A DNA stretch of 64,000 bases, from NCBI GenBank assembly GCA_016125585.1, contig WGLL01000007.1, positions 248,001 through 312,000 of the forward strand. The letters are read 5' to 3'. Under the pieces are notes generated by a model. That model was not told the DNA's origin. It did no database searches and was given only the letters and a program-made list of their open reading frames with translations. The DNA comes from Caulobacter sp. (GTDB taxonomy: Bacteria > Pseudomonadota > Alphaproteobacteria > Caulobacterales > Caulobacteraceae). Below, in pieces: positions 1 through 8,698 of this stretch (within the stretch, counting starts at the first letter, position 1; each line of letters starts with the position of its first letter). Both the position numbers and the translations under genes were made by a program.

Positions 1-178
1 GGCGGGGCGGGTGACGCCCTGGTTCCTGCTGACGCCGCTGGTCAGCTGCGCCATCGGCGTCGGATTGATGGGCGACGCCATGACCCTGCAACTGGCCTTC
101 GGCGGCCTTGCCACCATGGCCGGGGTGGCCCTGGTCGCCCTCAGCGAGCGGCAGGCGGCCCGCGCCGCCGCCGCCTGA
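1..178 (+). CDS. EamA/DMT-family transporter, C-terminal fragment
   Basis: This is the last 58 codons of a gene that begins before the window. The frame starting at base 2 reads through two hydrophobic segments (WFLLTPLVSCAIGVGLMG and LAFGGLATMAGVALVAL) separated by a short polar loop, and ends in an Ala/Arg-rich tail. This pattern, with a final helix followed by a charged end, is typical of the last two transmembrane helices of the drug/metabolite transporter superfamily (EamA domain), inner-membrane exporters of small metabolites. The substrate cannot be told. The gene converges with sodC with only four bases between their stops. The family call rests on a short fragment. Confidence 0.6.
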   Translation, partial: AGRVTPWFLLTPLVSCAIGVGLMGDAMTLQLAFGGLATMAGVALVALSERQAARAAAA

Positions 179-182
179 AGTC

Positions 183-704
183 CTATTTGGTCGAGATCAC
201 GCCGCAGGCCACCCGGGCCCCGGCTCCGCCGATCGGCTGGGTCAGGTAATCGTCGGGCTTTTCATGGATGACGAGGGCCGAGCCGTCGGCGTCCAGCAGG
301 TTCATCCGCGCGTCATTGTCGGTCAGGGCGGTCCAGGGGCTGAACAGCTCGGCGTGCCCGGTCCCGTCGGCGGCGACATAGATATTGTTCAGGTCGCCGG
401 CCTCGTTGAGCGCCGGATTGAGCAGGCCATGCACCCGTTCGCCGGCGCCATGCACATGCCCCCCGGAGGACTTGAAGTCGGCGCTGGAGCAATCGCCCTT
501 CTCGTGGAAGTGCAGGCCGTGCCAGCCGGGGGTCAGGCCCTTGACGTCCAGGGTCAGCAGAACCCCGGTCGGCGCGTCGGCCAGGATCGCCGAGCCGAGG
601 TCTTCACCGGCCGGGCCCTTCAGCGCGACGCGAAGGCTGACGGGCTGGGCGAAGGCGGGAAGGGCGATGGCGGCGACGGCTGCGGCGAGCAGAAGGGGGC
701 GCAT
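183..704 (-). CDS. sodC: Superoxide dismutase [Cu-Zn], periplasmic
   Basis: This 173-residue exported enzyme would dismutate superoxide to peroxide and oxygen in the periplasm. Residues 1-20 form a signal peptide ending AFAQ. Copper ligands are visible as HFH (65-67), the bridging histidine in GGHVHG (83) and H147; Cys72 and Cys167 can form the conserved disulfide. The zinc site looks incomplete: His92 and Asp104 are present, but the histidine usually preceding the GD of the Zn loop is absent (segment ALNEAGD). I chose the ATG directly before the signal peptide; the open frame extends 46 codons upstream without plausible signals. The gene is divergent from gyrA. Confidence 0.9.
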   Translation of the reverse strand: MRPLLLAAAVAAIALPAFAQPVSLRVALKGPAGEDLGSAILADAPTGVLLTLDVKGLTPGWHGLHFHEKGDCSSADFKSSGGHVHGAGERVHGLLNPALNEAGDLNNIYVAADGTGHAELFSPWTALTDNDARMNLLDADGSALVIHEKPDDYLTQPIGGAGARVACGVISTK

Positions 705-828
705 GAATGTCTCTCCGTGTTTTGCTTGCAATAGCCCATGAATGGGGCGGCCGGGTGGCGCCGGGCGATCTGGAATGGTAACTAACCAAAGCACATTCCG
801 TGTCGATTCCACCGGATAGTTTCCTTCC

Positions 829-3621
829 TTGACCGACGACAATCATACGCCGCCCGATGACAGCCGGCGGGGCGCAGTCAGCCCCATCGCCATCGAGGAC
901 GAACTCAGAAAATCCTATCTCGATTATGCGATGAGCGTGATCGTCAGCCGCGCCCTGCCGGACGCGCGCGACGGTCTCAAGCCCGTGCACCGCCGCGTGC
1001 TGTTCAGCATGAACGAGCAGGGGCACGCCCACGACAAGCCTTACGTCAAATCGGCCCGGGTGGTCGGCGACGTGATGGGCAAGTATCACCCGCACGGCGA
1101 CCAATCGATCTATGACGCCCTGGTGCGCATGGCCCAGCCCTTCTCCATGGGGCTGATGCTGATCGACGGTCAGGGCAACTTCGGCTCGGTCGACAACGAT
1201 CCGCCGGCCCAGATGCGCTACACCGAATGCCGCATGACCCGGGCCGCCGAGGCCCTGCTGGCCGATCTCGACAAGGACACCGTCGACTTCAAGGACAACT
1301 ACGACGGCAAGGAATCCGAGCCGGTCGTCCTGCCCTCGCGCATTCCCAACCTGCTGGTCAACGGCTCGGGCGGCATCGCCGTCGGTATGGCCACCAATGT
1401 GCCGCCGCATAATCTGGGCGAGATCGTCGACGCCTGCCTGGCCATGGTCGACAATCCCGACGTCACTCTTGAGGAACTGCTGGACATCGTTCCCGGTCCC
1501 GACTTCCCGACCGGCGGCGAGATCGTCGGCCGCTCGGGCGCCCGTCAGGCCCTGATGACCGGTCGTGGCAGCGTGATCATGCGCGGCGCCTCGTCCATCG
1601 AAACCGTCCGCAAGGACCGCGAGGCGATCGTCTTCACCTCGCTGCCCTATCAGGTGAACAAGGCCGCCCTGATCGAACGCATCGCCGAGATGGTTCGTGA
1701 AAAGCGCATCGAGGGCATCGGCGAGATGCGCGACGAGAGCGACCGCGACGGTCTGCGCGTCGTCATCGAGCTCAAGCGCGACGCCACCCCGGAAGTCGTG
1801 CTCAACCAGCTGCACCGCTACACCGCCGTCCAGACCAGCTTTGGCGTCAACATGCTGGCGCTGAACCGGGGCCGTCCCATGCAGATGGGGCTGAAGGAAC
1901 TGCTGACCTGCTTCGTGGAATTCCGCGAGGAGGTGGTGGTCCGCCGCGCCAAGTTCGAGCTGGGCAAGGCCCGCGACCGCGGCCACACCCTGGTCGGCCT
2001 GGCCATCGCCGTGGCCAATATCGACGAGGTCATCGCCATCATCCGCTCCTCGGTCGACCCGGCCGAGGCCCGCACCCGCCTGGTCGCCAAGGCCTGGCCG
2101 GCCGGCGACATGATGCCGCTGATCAACCTGATCCAGGATCCGCGCACCGTGGTCGCCGACGACCATGTCAGCCTGACCGATGAGCAGGCGCGGGGCATTC
2201 TGGCCCTGACCCTGTCGCGCCTGACCGGACTGGGCCGCGACGAGATCATGGGCGAGGCCGGAACCCTGTCCAAGACCATTGCCGAACTGCTGGAACTGCT
2301 GTCTCAGCGCGCCAACATCATGGCCGTGGTTCGCGAGGAACTGGTTGAGGTGCGCGAGCGCTTCGCCGTGCCGCGCCGCACCGTCATCATCGACGGCGAT
2401 GGCGACATCGAGGACGAGGACCTGATCCCCCGCGAGGACATGGTCATCACCGTCACCCACGGCGGCTATGTGAAGCGCACCCCGCTCTCGACCTACCGGT
2501 CGCAGCGCCACGGCGGCAAGGGCCGGTCCGGCATGGCGACCAAGGACGAGGACGCCGTCACCCGGGTCTTCTCGGCCTCGACCCACGCCCCGATGCTGTT
2601 CTTCAGTTCCGGCGGCAAGGTCTACAAGCTCAAGGTCTGGAGGCTGCCGGTCGGCACCCCGACCTCGCGCGGCAAGGCCTTCGTCAACCTGCTGCCCATC
2701 GAGCAGGGCGAAACCATCACCTCCATCCTGACCCTGCCCGAGGACGAGGCGACCTGGGATACCCTGGACGTGATGTTCGCCACCCGCAGCGGCAATGTCC
2801 GCCGCAACAAGCTCAGTGACTTCGTGCAGATCAACCGCAACGGCAAGATCGCCATGAAGCTGGATGAGGGCGACGCCATCGTCGGCGTCGGCCTCTGCAC
2901 CAGCCAGAACGACATCCTGCTGACCACGGCGCTTGGCCGCGCGATCCGCTTCGAGGCGGACGATGTGCGGGTGTTCATGAGCCGCGATTCCACCGGGGTG
3001 CGCGGCATCCGCCTGCAGGGCGAGGACTATGTGATCTCCATGGCCATCCTGCGGGCGGTCGACGCCACGCCGGATGAGCGGGCCGCCTACCTCAAGCAAT
3101 CGCGGGCGCTGCTCCGGGCCCAGATGAGCGACGAGGCGGCGGGCGATGAGGGCGAGGAGACCCCCGACGCGGCCAGCGTGGACGAGGACGAGGCGGTCGC
3201 CGAGACCCAGCTGTCGCAGGATCGCTTCATCGAACTGGGCGCCGCCGAGGAAACCATCCTCACCATGTCCAGCGAGGGCATCGGCAAGCGCTCCAGCGCC
3301 TATGACTTCCGGCGCACCGGCCGGGGCGGGCAGGGGCTGCTGGCCCAGGATCTCACCCGCAAGGGCGGACGTCTGGTCGCCGCCTTCCCGGTCGAGGACA
3401 GCGACGAGCTGTTGCTGGTGACCGACCAGGGCCAGCTGATCCGCTGTCCGGTCGCCAACATCCGCATCGCCGCCCGCAATACCCAGGGCGTCATCGTCTT
3501 CCGCACCGGCAAGGACGAGCATGTCGTCGGCGTCGAGCGGCTGGCCGAGGCCGGCGGCGGCGAGGACAGCGGCGTCGAGGACGGCGAGAACGGGGGCGAC
3601 GAAAGCCCCGCCGCCGAATAG
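829..3621 (+). CDS. gyrA: DNA gyrase subunit A
   Basis: GyrA, with GyrB, forms the type IIA topoisomerase that introduces negative supercoils. The protein has 930 residues (E. coli 875). The breakage-reunion domain begins with [20 protein letters not shown] near residue 25 and carries the catalytic tyrosine Tyr131 in RYTECRM. The C-terminal beta-pinwheel has the GyrA box as QRHGGKG. Position 92, equivalent to E. coli Ser83 in the quinolone-resistance region, is Gln (HGDQSIYD). An acidic insert of about 35 residues interrupts the pinwheel near residues 768-800, and the tail is acidic. The best start is TTG at 829, because the next in-frame Met is inside the conserved core; no strong Shine-Dalgarno sequence is visible. 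Confidence 0.97.
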   Translation: MTDDNHTPPDDSRRGAVSPIAIEDELRKSYLDYAMSVIVSRALPDARDGLKPVHRRVLFSMNEQGHAHDKPYVKSARVVGDVMGKYHPHGDQSIYDALVRMAQPFSMGLMLIDGQGNFGSVDNDPPAQMRYTECRMTRAAEALLADLDKDTVDFKDNYDGKESEPVVLPSRIPNLLVNGSGGIAVGMATNVPPHNLGEIVDACLAMVDNPDVTLEELLDIVPGPDFPTGGEIVGRSGARQALMTGRGSVIMRGASSIETVRKDREAIVFTSLPYQVNKAALIERIAEMVREKRIEGIGEMRDESDRDGLRVVIELKRDATPEVVLNQLHRYTAVQTSFGVNMLALNRGRPMQMGLKELLTCFVEFREEVVVRRAKFELGKARDRGHTLVGLAIAVANIDEVIAIIRSSVDPAEARTRLVAKAWPAGDMMPLINLIQDPRTVVADDHVSLTDEQARGILALTLSRLTGLGRDEIMGEAGTLSKTIAELLELLSQRANIMAVVREELVEVRERFAVPRRTVIIDGDGDIEDEDLIPREDMVITVTHGGYVKRTPLSTYRSQRHGGKGRSGMATKDEDAVTRVFSASTHAPMLFFSSGGKVYKLKVWRLPVGTPTSRGKAFVNLLPIEQGETITSILTLPEDEATWDTLDVMFATRSGNVRRNKLSDFVQINRNGKIAMKLDEGDAIVGVGLCTSQNDILLTTALGRAIRFEADDVRVFMSRDSTGVRGIRLQGEDYVISMAILRAVDATPDERAAYLKQSRALLRAQMSDEAAGDEGEETPDAASVDEDEAVAETQLSQDRFIELGAAEETILTMSSEGIGKRSSAYDFRRTGRGGQGLLAQDLTRKGGRLVAAFPVEDSDELLLVTDQGQLIRCPVANIRIAARNTQGVIVFRTGKDEHVVGVERLAEAGGGEDSGVEDGENGGDESPAAE

Positions 3622-3682
3622 AACGGTCGAACAGACCTTAAACCCCCCGGCCCAGGCCGGGCCGTGCAAAGGGAACAGGCCG

Positions 3683-4174
3683 TTGAAGAGAGTGGGGCTC
3701 TATCCGGGCACGTTCGACCCGATGACCAACGGTCATCTGGACATCATCGGGCGGGCGGTGAAGCTGGTGGACAAGCTGGTCATCGGCGTGGCCATCAACA
3801 ACAGCAAGGGGCCGCTGTTCACCCTGGATGAGCGGGTCGAGATCACCCGCCGCGAGACGGCGGGCCTGCGCGGCCACGCCGAGATCGAGGTGGTCCCCTT
3901 CGAGGGCCTGCTGATGCACTTCGCCCGCGAGGTCGGGGCCGGCATCATCATTCGCGGCCTGCGCGCCGTCGCCGACTTCGAATACGAATTCCAGATGACG
4001 GCGATGAACCAGCAGCTCGACCGCGATATCGAGACCGTGTTCCTGATGGCCGATCCCCGTCACCAGGCCGTGGCCTCCCGCCTGGTCAAGGAAATCGCCA
4101 AACTCGGCGGCGATATTTCCAGCTTCGTGCCCAAGGGCATCGAAGCCCAACTCCTGGCCAAGGTGGGACGGTAA
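3683..4174 (+). CDS. coaD: Phosphopantetheine adenylyltransferase
   Basis: CoaD transfers AMP from ATP to 4-phosphopantetheine, making dephospho-CoA, the penultimate step of coenzyme A synthesis. The 163-residue product has the family nucleotidyltransferase signature near its start (GTFDPMTNGH, the T/HxGH motif) and the C-terminal ISSFVPK segment corresponding to the second ATP-binding motif. The start is TTG at 3683, giving the conserved KRVGLYPGTFDP beginning, with an AAAGGGA ribosome site 9-14 bases upstream; the open frame extends further up but overlaps gyrA. It follows gyrA by 61 bases on the same strand. Confidence 0.95.
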   Translation: MKRVGLYPGTFDPMTNGHLDIIGRAVKLVDKLVIGVAINNSKGPLFTLDERVEITRRETAGLRGHAEIEVVPFEGLLMHFAREVGAGIIIRGLRAVADFEYEFQMTAMNQQLDRDIETVFLMADPRHQAVASRLVKEIAKLGGDISSFVPKGIEAQLLAKVGR

Positions 4175-4609
4175 CCCCCCCACCCGCTTTCCCGGTGAAT
4201 GCCGGGGCCCAGTTTCATCCGATCAAGCTAGCCGGGTTGGCCAGTATGAGATGCCAGCCTCGCAGACAATCAGCCCCCCATCTGGACCCCGGTCTTCGCC
4301 GGGGAGGCGGAGATGGCGCGATATCAATTGCCGCAACCACCCATCGGCCACCGCAGACCGCTCCGCCCGCTTCCGACCCACAAACCCTGCATCTCGACCA
4401 CGCTCAAACCTACGCGGCAGCCTACGCCCACAGGCGCTCGACCCACGGCAAACCCCACGGCGGCAAGGGTTTCCCGACCCTCGATGATCTCCAAACCGGA
4501 CATCGGCTTTTTCCGTAGGTCGTCGGCCGCGCTACAATGGGCCGCCGCTTCGACAAGGCGGGCCATTTCCGCCTTGCGATTGCCGCAACCGCCCTCTACC
4601 GGGACTCTC
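4175..4609 (+). other. 435-bp non-coding interval with GC-rich hairpin and possible promoter
   Basis: No convincing gene is present between coaD and the first cyclophilin; the frames open here lack conserved content and ribosome sites. Bases 4287-4304 form a perfect 6-bp stem CCCCGG/CCGGGG with loop TCTTCG, resembling the short palindromic elements found elsewhere in this window and a possible terminator for coaD. GCTACAAT at 4531-4538 matches 7 of 8 positions of the Caulobacter housekeeping -10 (GCTANAWC), about 70 bases before the cyclophilin start, but no good -35 precedes it. Confidence 0.4.
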
Positions 4610-5488
4610 ATGAAATCAGCTCTCTTCGCCGCCGCCCTCGCGCTTGTTCCCGCCGTGGCCCTGGCCCAGACCGCTCCCGCTTCTCCGGCCCTGGCGAGCC
4701 TCGCCCCGACCGACTGGCGGACCCCCGATCCCGACAACATCCTGGTCATCGACACCAACCAGGGCCGCATCATTCTGGAAATGGCCCCGGAACTGGCCCC
4801 GGCGCATGTGGCCCAGGTCCGCACCCTGGCCCGCGACCATTTCTATGACGGCCTGCAGTTCTTCCGCGTGATCAACGGCTTCATGGCCCAGACGGGCGAT
4901 CCGAAGAATGACGGCACCGGTGGGTCGGACCTCCCGGACCTGAAGGCGGAATTCGAATTCCGGCGCGGGCGGGCCGATCCCTTCGTGCTGTATGAAAAGC
5001 TGCCGGCCGGCGGCGATGTCGGCGTCACCGAGGTCGGCTTCTATGGCGCGATGCCGGTGCGCACTGGCCCCCAGATGCAGATGTTCGCCTCCGTCGACGG
5101 CAAGACCGCCGGCTGGGGCCTGTTCTGTCCCGGGGTGGCCGGCATGGCCCGGAGCGGCGATCCCGACAGCGCCAACAGCCAGTTCTTCCTGATGCGCGAC
5201 ACCTATCCGACCCTCAACAGCCAGTACACCGCCTGGGGCCGGGTGCTGTCCGGCGAGGACGTGGTCCGCAAGATCAAGGCCGGTCCCGAGGACGACAAGG
5301 TGCCGGAGCCGCGCGATGTCATGAAGACGGTTCGGCTGCTCTCCGACATGCCCGAGAAGGATCGACCGAAGATCCAGGTCGTCGATACCCGCTCGCCGGG
5401 CTTCCGGACCATGGTCGCGGCCCAGAAGGCGGCGGCCGGCGGCGTTCTGACCATTTGCGATGTGGAGATTCCGGCTAAGGTCGGCTGA
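4610..5488 (+). CDS. Exported cyclophilin-type peptidyl-prolyl isomerase
   Basis: A 292-residue periplasmic cyclophilin that would catalyse proline cis/trans isomerisation during folding of exported proteins. Residues 1-20 are a signal peptide ending ALAQ. The cyclophilin core has the active-site FFRV (Arg86), FMAQ (91-94) and SANSQFF (187-193) motifs. Relative to the minimal 155-residue cyclophilin encoded at 8227, there is an insertion of roughly 60 residues between the GTGGSDLPDLKAEF strand and the GLFCPGVAGMARS strand, plus a C-terminal extension. The next gene is a clear paralogue 20 bases downstream, so the two are probably cotranscribed. The ATG at 4610 places the signal peptide correctly; a longer upstream reading frame is not credible. 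Confidence 0.9.
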   Translation: MKSALFAAALALVPAVALAQTAPASPALASLAPTDWRTPDPDNILVIDTNQGRIILEMAPELAPAHVAQVRTLARDHFYDGLQFFRVINGFMAQTGDPKNDGTGGSDLPDLKAEFEFRRGRADPFVLYEKLPAGGDVGVTEVGFYGAMPVRTGPQMQMFASVDGKTAGWGLFCPGVAGMARSGDPDSANSQFFLMRDTYPTLNSQYTAWGRVLSGEDVVRKIKAGPEDDKVPEPRDVMKTVRLLSDMPEKDRPKIQVVDTRSPGFRTMVAAQKAAAGGVLTICDVEIPAKVG

Positions 5489-5508
5489 CGACCTTTTCTG
5501 GAGGGGCC

Positions 5509-6378
5509 ATGCGCCAACTGATCATCGCGACCGCCGGGGCGGCCTGCCTGGCCCTGGGGCTGAGCGGCTGCATCTCGATCGAGGTCAGCACAAGCAAGAC
5601 GGTCACCCCCGGACCGCCCGCTGCGGCGGACTGGCGCACGCCGGACCCGGCCAACACCCTGGTCATCGAGACCAACAAGGGTCAGGTCATCGTCGAGCTG
5701 GTTCCGGAGGTCGCCCCCGGCCACGTCGCCCGGCTGGTCGAGCTGGCGCGCAAGGGGACCTATGACGGCCGCACCTTCTTCAGGGTCATCGACCGGTTCA
5801 TGGCCCAGACCGGCGATCCGGAGAACACCGGCGAGGGCGGCACGGACCTGCCCAACCTCAAGGCCGAATTCACCTGGCGGCGCGGCGACGATACGCCGTT
5901 TGTCACGGTGGCTTCGCCGCAGGGGACCGAGACCGGCCTGATCCTGTCGCTGCCGGCGGTCAGCCAGGACTCCAGCTACAAGACGATGACCGGCGACAAG
6001 AAGGTCTCGGCCTGGGGCACCTATTGCCCGGGCGTGGTCGGCATGGCCCGCGATGAGAACCCCGACAGCGCCAACAGCCAGTTCTTCCTGATGCGCTACG
6101 CCTATCCCTCGCTGGACAAGCGCTACACCGCCTTTGGCCGGGTGATCAGCGGCCTGGACGTGATCCGCAGCATCAAGACCGGCGAACCGGTCGAGGCGCC
6201 GCAGGATGTCATGAAGACCGTTCGCGTCCTCGCCGACATCCCTGAGGCCAAGCGGCCGAAGGTGCGCATCATCGACGCCAAGGGCCCCTGGTTCACCGCC
6301 TACGTCCAGCGCGTCCGCGCCGAAAAGGGCGCCGACTTCTCGGTCTGCGACCTGGACCTGCCGGTCGAGGTGAACTGA
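5509..6378 (+). CDS. Lipoprotein cyclophilin-type peptidyl-prolyl isomerase
   Basis: A 289-residue paralogue of the preceding gene. The signal sequence ends in a lipobox (LSGC, lipidated Cys21), so this copy should be anchored in a membrane facing the periplasm. Catalytic cyclophilin residues are kept (FFRV with Arg92, FMAQ, SANSQFF). The same insertion and C-terminal extension as in the upstream copy are present, including the ends TICDVEIP/SVCDLDLP, which indicates a tandem duplication followed by a switch from soluble to lipidated form. GGAGGGG lies just before the ATG. A GC hairpin downstream probably ends the transcript. Confidence 0.9.
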   Translation: MRQLIIATAGAACLALGLSGCISIEVSTSKTVTPGPPAAADWRTPDPANTLVIETNKGQVIVELVPEVAPGHVARLVELARKGTYDGRTFFRVIDRFMAQTGDPENTGEGGTDLPNLKAEFTWRRGDDTPFVTVASPQGTETGLILSLPAVSQDSSYKTMTGDKKVSAWGTYCPGVVGMARDENPDSANSQFFLMRYAYPSLDKRYTAFGRVISGLDVIRSIKTGEPVEAPQDVMKTVRVLADIPEAKRPKVRIIDAKGPWFTAYVQRVRAEKGADFSVCDLDLPVEVN

Positions 6379-6426
6379 CGCCTCGCCTGGGAGACGGGGA
6401 CCCTTCGGCCCTCAAACCTTCCCGTC

Positions 6427-6449
6427 ATCCTGGGCCTCGTGCCCAGGAT
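6427..6449. repeat. Palindromic GTCATCC-type element / bidirectional terminator
   Basis: A perfect 9-bp inverted repeat ATCCTGGGC/GCCCAGGAT with loop CTCGT, preceded by CCGTC. It lies between the convergent cyclophilin and ArsR-type genes. The GTCATCC start and inverted layout are shared with the elements at 20976 and 21057, suggesting a dispersed intergenic palindromic family that may also act in termination. Confidence 0.6.
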
Positions 6450-6512
6450 CCATTTGTCAGCGCGCACCGACCCCGCACGGTTCGCCCCCGCTCTCGACGA
6501 ACTGACACAGTT

Positions 6513-7199
6513 CTACCCCGCCAGCCCAAACGCCTCGTCAAAGCCCTGGCGCCCCAGCGCCGTGAAAGTCACCACCCGGCTGTCCGGCTCGCGCCGCGCC
6601 CAGCCCAGCTCATAGAACCGGGTCAGCAGAGCAGCGCCGAGCGATCCCGCCAGGTGTCGGCGTCGGACGCTCCAGTCCAGGCAGGCCTTGCAGACGGGGC
6701 GGCGGCCGGGCTTGAGCACGGAGGACTCGATCCCCAGGCCGTCCGCGAAGGCCGCGCCGGCGGGGGACAGGGTCAGGGTCTCTCCATCCTCGAGAACCCG
6801 GCCGTCAGCGATCATCGCCTCCAGCATGGCCACCCCAAGGTCGCCGGCCAGATGATCGTAGCAGACCCGAGCCTCGCGCAGCGCCGGCTCCGTCGGCCCG
6901 GTTCGCACCCGCTGGTGGCCGGCCCGGCTGGCCAGACCCATCAGGCCCTCCAGCACGGCGGCGACATCGGCGCCGGCCAGGGCGTAATAGCTGTGGCGGC
7001 CCTGCTTGCGGGTGATCAGCAGCCCGCCGGCCAGCAGCTTTGCCAGATGCGAGCTGGCCGTCTGCGGCGTGACCCCGGCGTGGCGGGCCAGTTCGCCGGC
7101 GGTCAGGGCCTGGTTGTCCATCAGGGCGGTCAGCATGCCCGCGCGCGCCGGGTCGCCGAGCAGCGAGGCGACAACCGCGATATTGGGGCCTGCTTTCAT
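6513..7199 (-). CDS. ArsR/SmtB-family transcriptional regulator
   Basis: A 228-residue DNA-binding protein. Residues 1-90 form an ArsR-type winged helix (LLGDPARAGMLTALM, then the recognition region GVTPQTASSHLAKLLAGGLL and the wing RKQGRHSYYAL). The C-terminal half (about 105-228) is a second domain with the CKACLDWSVRRRHLAGSLGAAL segment common in the longer ArsR regulators; its Cys pair could sense metal or redox, but this is not shown. It is divergent from the small-protein pair at 7268, with an imperfect dyad directly before its start, and probably represses that pair and itself. Inducer unknown. Confidence 0.85.
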   Translation of the reverse strand: MKAGPNIAVVASLLGDPARAGMLTALMDNQALTAGELARHAGVTPQTASSHLAKLLAGGLLITRKQGRHSYYALAGADVAAVLEGLMGLASRAGHQRVRTGPTEPALREARVCYDHLAGDLGVAMLEAMIADGRVLEDGETLTLSPAGAAFADGLGIESSVLKPGRRPVCKACLDWSVRRRHLAGSLGAALLTRFYELGWARREPDSRVVTFTALGRQGFDEAFGLAG

Positions 7200-7200
7200 A

Positions 7201-7219
7201 GTTCGACCGTAGTCGTAAC
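7201..7219. promoter_or_regulatory. Candidate ArsR-family operator
   Basis: Imperfect dyad GTTCGAC-CGTA-GTCGTAAC, one base off exact symmetry, lying one base before the regulator start codon in the divergent region shared with the NIPSNAP/ABM pair. Position and symmetry suit autoregulation by the adjacent ArsR protein. No binding evidence exists. Confidence 0.4.
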
Positions 7220-7267
7220 ATGGGCGCGGCTCAAGGGGTTAGACCGGGGACAGCAAAGGAGCTCGCC

Positions 7268-7588
7268 ATGTCGCCCACCCCCCGCATCATCTGTTGCATC
7301 CGCTATGTCATCGACCCCTTCCAGGCCGAGGCCTTCGAGGCCTACGCCCGCAACTGGCTGGAGATCATCCCGGCCTGCGGCGGCGACCTGATCGGCTACT
7401 TCATGCCGCAGGAGGGGACCGACAACATCGCCCAGGCCATGATCGGCTTCGACAGCCTGGCCGCCTATGAGGCCTATCGCGCCCGGCTGAAGACCGACCC
7501 CGCCGGCGCCGCCAACTTCCGGATGGCCCGGGAGCATCGGTTCATCCTGTCGGAGCAACGCACCTTCCTGCGGCAGGTGGCGCGGTGA
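7268..7588 (+). CDS. NIPSNAP-family small protein
   Basis: A 106-residue protein with the dimeric alpha+beta (ferredoxin-like) pattern of NIPSNAP proteins: [23 protein letters not shown] at the start, a central GYF strand, and the helix [16 protein letters not shown] before a final [10 protein letters not shown]. The biochemical role of bacterial NIPSNAPs is not settled. The ATG at 7268 is 6 bases after a clear AAAGGAG ribosome site. The stop overlaps the GTG of the next gene by four bases (GTGA), so the two are translationally coupled; both are divergent from the ArsR regulator, which likely controls them. Confidence 0.8.
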   Translation: MSPTPRIICCIRYVIDPFQAEAFEAYARNWLEIIPACGGDLIGYFMPQEGTDNIAQAMIGFDSLAAYEAYRARLKTDPAGAANFRMAREHRFILSEQRTFLRQVAR

Positions 7589-7932
7589 TCGCCGTCATCT
7601 TCGAGGTCGAGCCGACCGAGGCGGGTCGGGCGGCCTATCTGGCCATGGCCGCCGACCTCCGTACGCTACTGGAGACCATCGACGGCTTCATCTCGGTCGA
7701 GCGGTTCGAGAGTCTGGCGCGGCCTGGCAAACTGCTGTCGCTGTCCTTCTTCCGCGACGAGGCGGCGGTCGCCGACTGGCGGCGACTGGAGGCCCACCGC
7801 CGGGCCCAGGCGGCGGGGCGTGGCGGCCTGTTCGCCGATTACCGCCTGAGGATCGCCGAGGTGGTCCGCGACTATGGCCTGTCCGAGCGGGACGAGGCGC
7901 CGGCGGATTCCCGCGCGGCTCATCCCGTCTAA
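7585..7932 (+). CDS. Antibiotic biosynthesis monooxygenase (ABM) domain protein
   Basis: A 115-residue single-domain protein with the ABM fold: IAVIFEVEP opening strand, [16 protein letters not shown] (the conserved GF-S-ER pattern) and [18 protein letters not shown] before the dimer helix. Family members range from cofactor-free monooxygenases to haem-degrading enzymes; no catalytic residue here settles the chemistry. It starts at GTG 7585, overlapping the NIPSNAP gene. The pairing of two small ferredoxin-fold proteins suggests they act on the same small molecule. About 294 bases of non-coding DNA follow. Confidence 0.8.
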   Translation: MIAVIFEVEPTEAGRAAYLAMAADLRTLLETIDGFISVERFESLARPGKLLSLSFFRDEAAVADWRRLEAHRRAQAAGRGGLFADYRLRIAEVVRDYGLSERDEAPADSRAAHPV

Positions 7933-8226
7933 GGACCTGTGATAGACTGACGGCTCGCCGCTTCGATAGTGATCGTCCGATCTGGCGTGGGGCCGTAAGG
8001 GAACGCGTGGGAAGGCCGGACAGAGCGCGGACGGGGGCCGTGTCATCCCCCTTCGGGGCCCATCGGAACACCAGGCTCCGCCGCCCGTTAAGGTGTTGAA
8101 AGCAAGGGAAAATCGCCCGAAAAGGCTGGGCTTCCCGGAGAATCGACCGCCCGATCCGCCCGACAACATTGATCCCGCACCGCCCCCGCGCCTAAAAGGG
8201 CCGCTCACTCTTCAAAGGACTTCCCC
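7933..8226 (+). other. Structured non-coding interval upstream of the cytosolic cyclophilin
   Basis: This 294-bp stretch has no supportable gene. It contains CCCC-TTC-GGGG-type hairpins near 8047-8058 and a 6-bp pair AACACC (8067-8072)/GGTGTT (8092-8097) closing a 19-base loop. The spacing from any upstream promoter leaves room for a long leader or small RNA, but I do not recognise a known riboswitch or RNA family. The cyclophilin ribosome site AAAGGA lies at its end. Confidence 0.3.
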
Positions 8227-8694
8227 ATGGCTGATGACGCCGAAAACACCCTGATCCTGACCCTGGACACGGGACCCGTGACCATCCGCCTGCGCCCCGA
8301 CCTGGCGCCCGGCCACGTCGAGCGGATCAAGGAGCTGGCCCGCGAGGGCTTCTACGACGGCGTCGTCTTCCACCGGGTCATCCCCGGCTTCATGGCCCAG
8401 GGCGGCGACCCGACCGGCAGCGGCATGGGCGGCTCCAAGAAACCCGACCTGAAGGCCGAATTCTCCCGCGAGCCGCACCTGCGCGGCGTCTGCTCGATGG
8501 CCCGCTCGTCCAACCCCAACTCGGCCAACAGCCAGTTCTTCATCTGCTTCGACGACGCCACCTTCCTGGACAACCAGTACACCGTCTGGGGCGAGGTCAC
8601 CGAAGGCATGGAGAACGTCGACGCCCTGCCCAAGGGCGAGCCGCCGCGCGAGCCTGGCAAGATCGTCACCGCCCGGATCGCGGCGGACGCGTAA
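8227..8694 (+). CDS. ppiB: Cytosolic cyclophilin-type peptidyl-prolyl isomerase
   Basis: A compact 155-residue cyclophilin without signal peptide, assisting folding of cytoplasmic proteins by proline isomerisation. The full active site is visible: FHRV (His49, Arg50), FMAQGGD (55-61), NSANSQFF (98-105) and Trp121 in TVWGEV, the residue linked to cyclosporin binding. The AAAGGA ribosome site sits 8 bases before the ATG. The HD-hydrolase gene begins 5 bases after the stop, so they are probably one transcript. This is the third cyclophilin in 4.1 kb. Confidence 0.95.
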   Translation: MADDAENTLILTLDTGPVTIRLRPDLAPGHVERIKELAREGFYDGVVFHRVIPGFMAQGGDPTGSGMGGSKKPDLKAEFSREPHLRGVCSMARSSNPNSANSQFFICFDDATFLDNQYTVWGEVTEGMENVDALPKGEPPREPGKIVTARIAADA

Positions 8695-8698
8695 GGCC

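Noticed and set aside
604..3669. 1021-codon open frame antisense to gyrA
   Set aside because: High GC leaves stop-free antisense frames; the translation is low-complexity and tracks GyrA codon periodicity.
4195..4518. 107-codon open frame in the coaD-cyclophilin gap
   Set aside because: Pro/His-rich, lacks ribosome site and conserved content.
7994..8060. GGGAAC-type stretch resembling a cobalamin riboswitch fragment
   Set aside because: The rest of the cobalamin core (for example GCCACTG) is missing, and ppiB is not a B12 gene.
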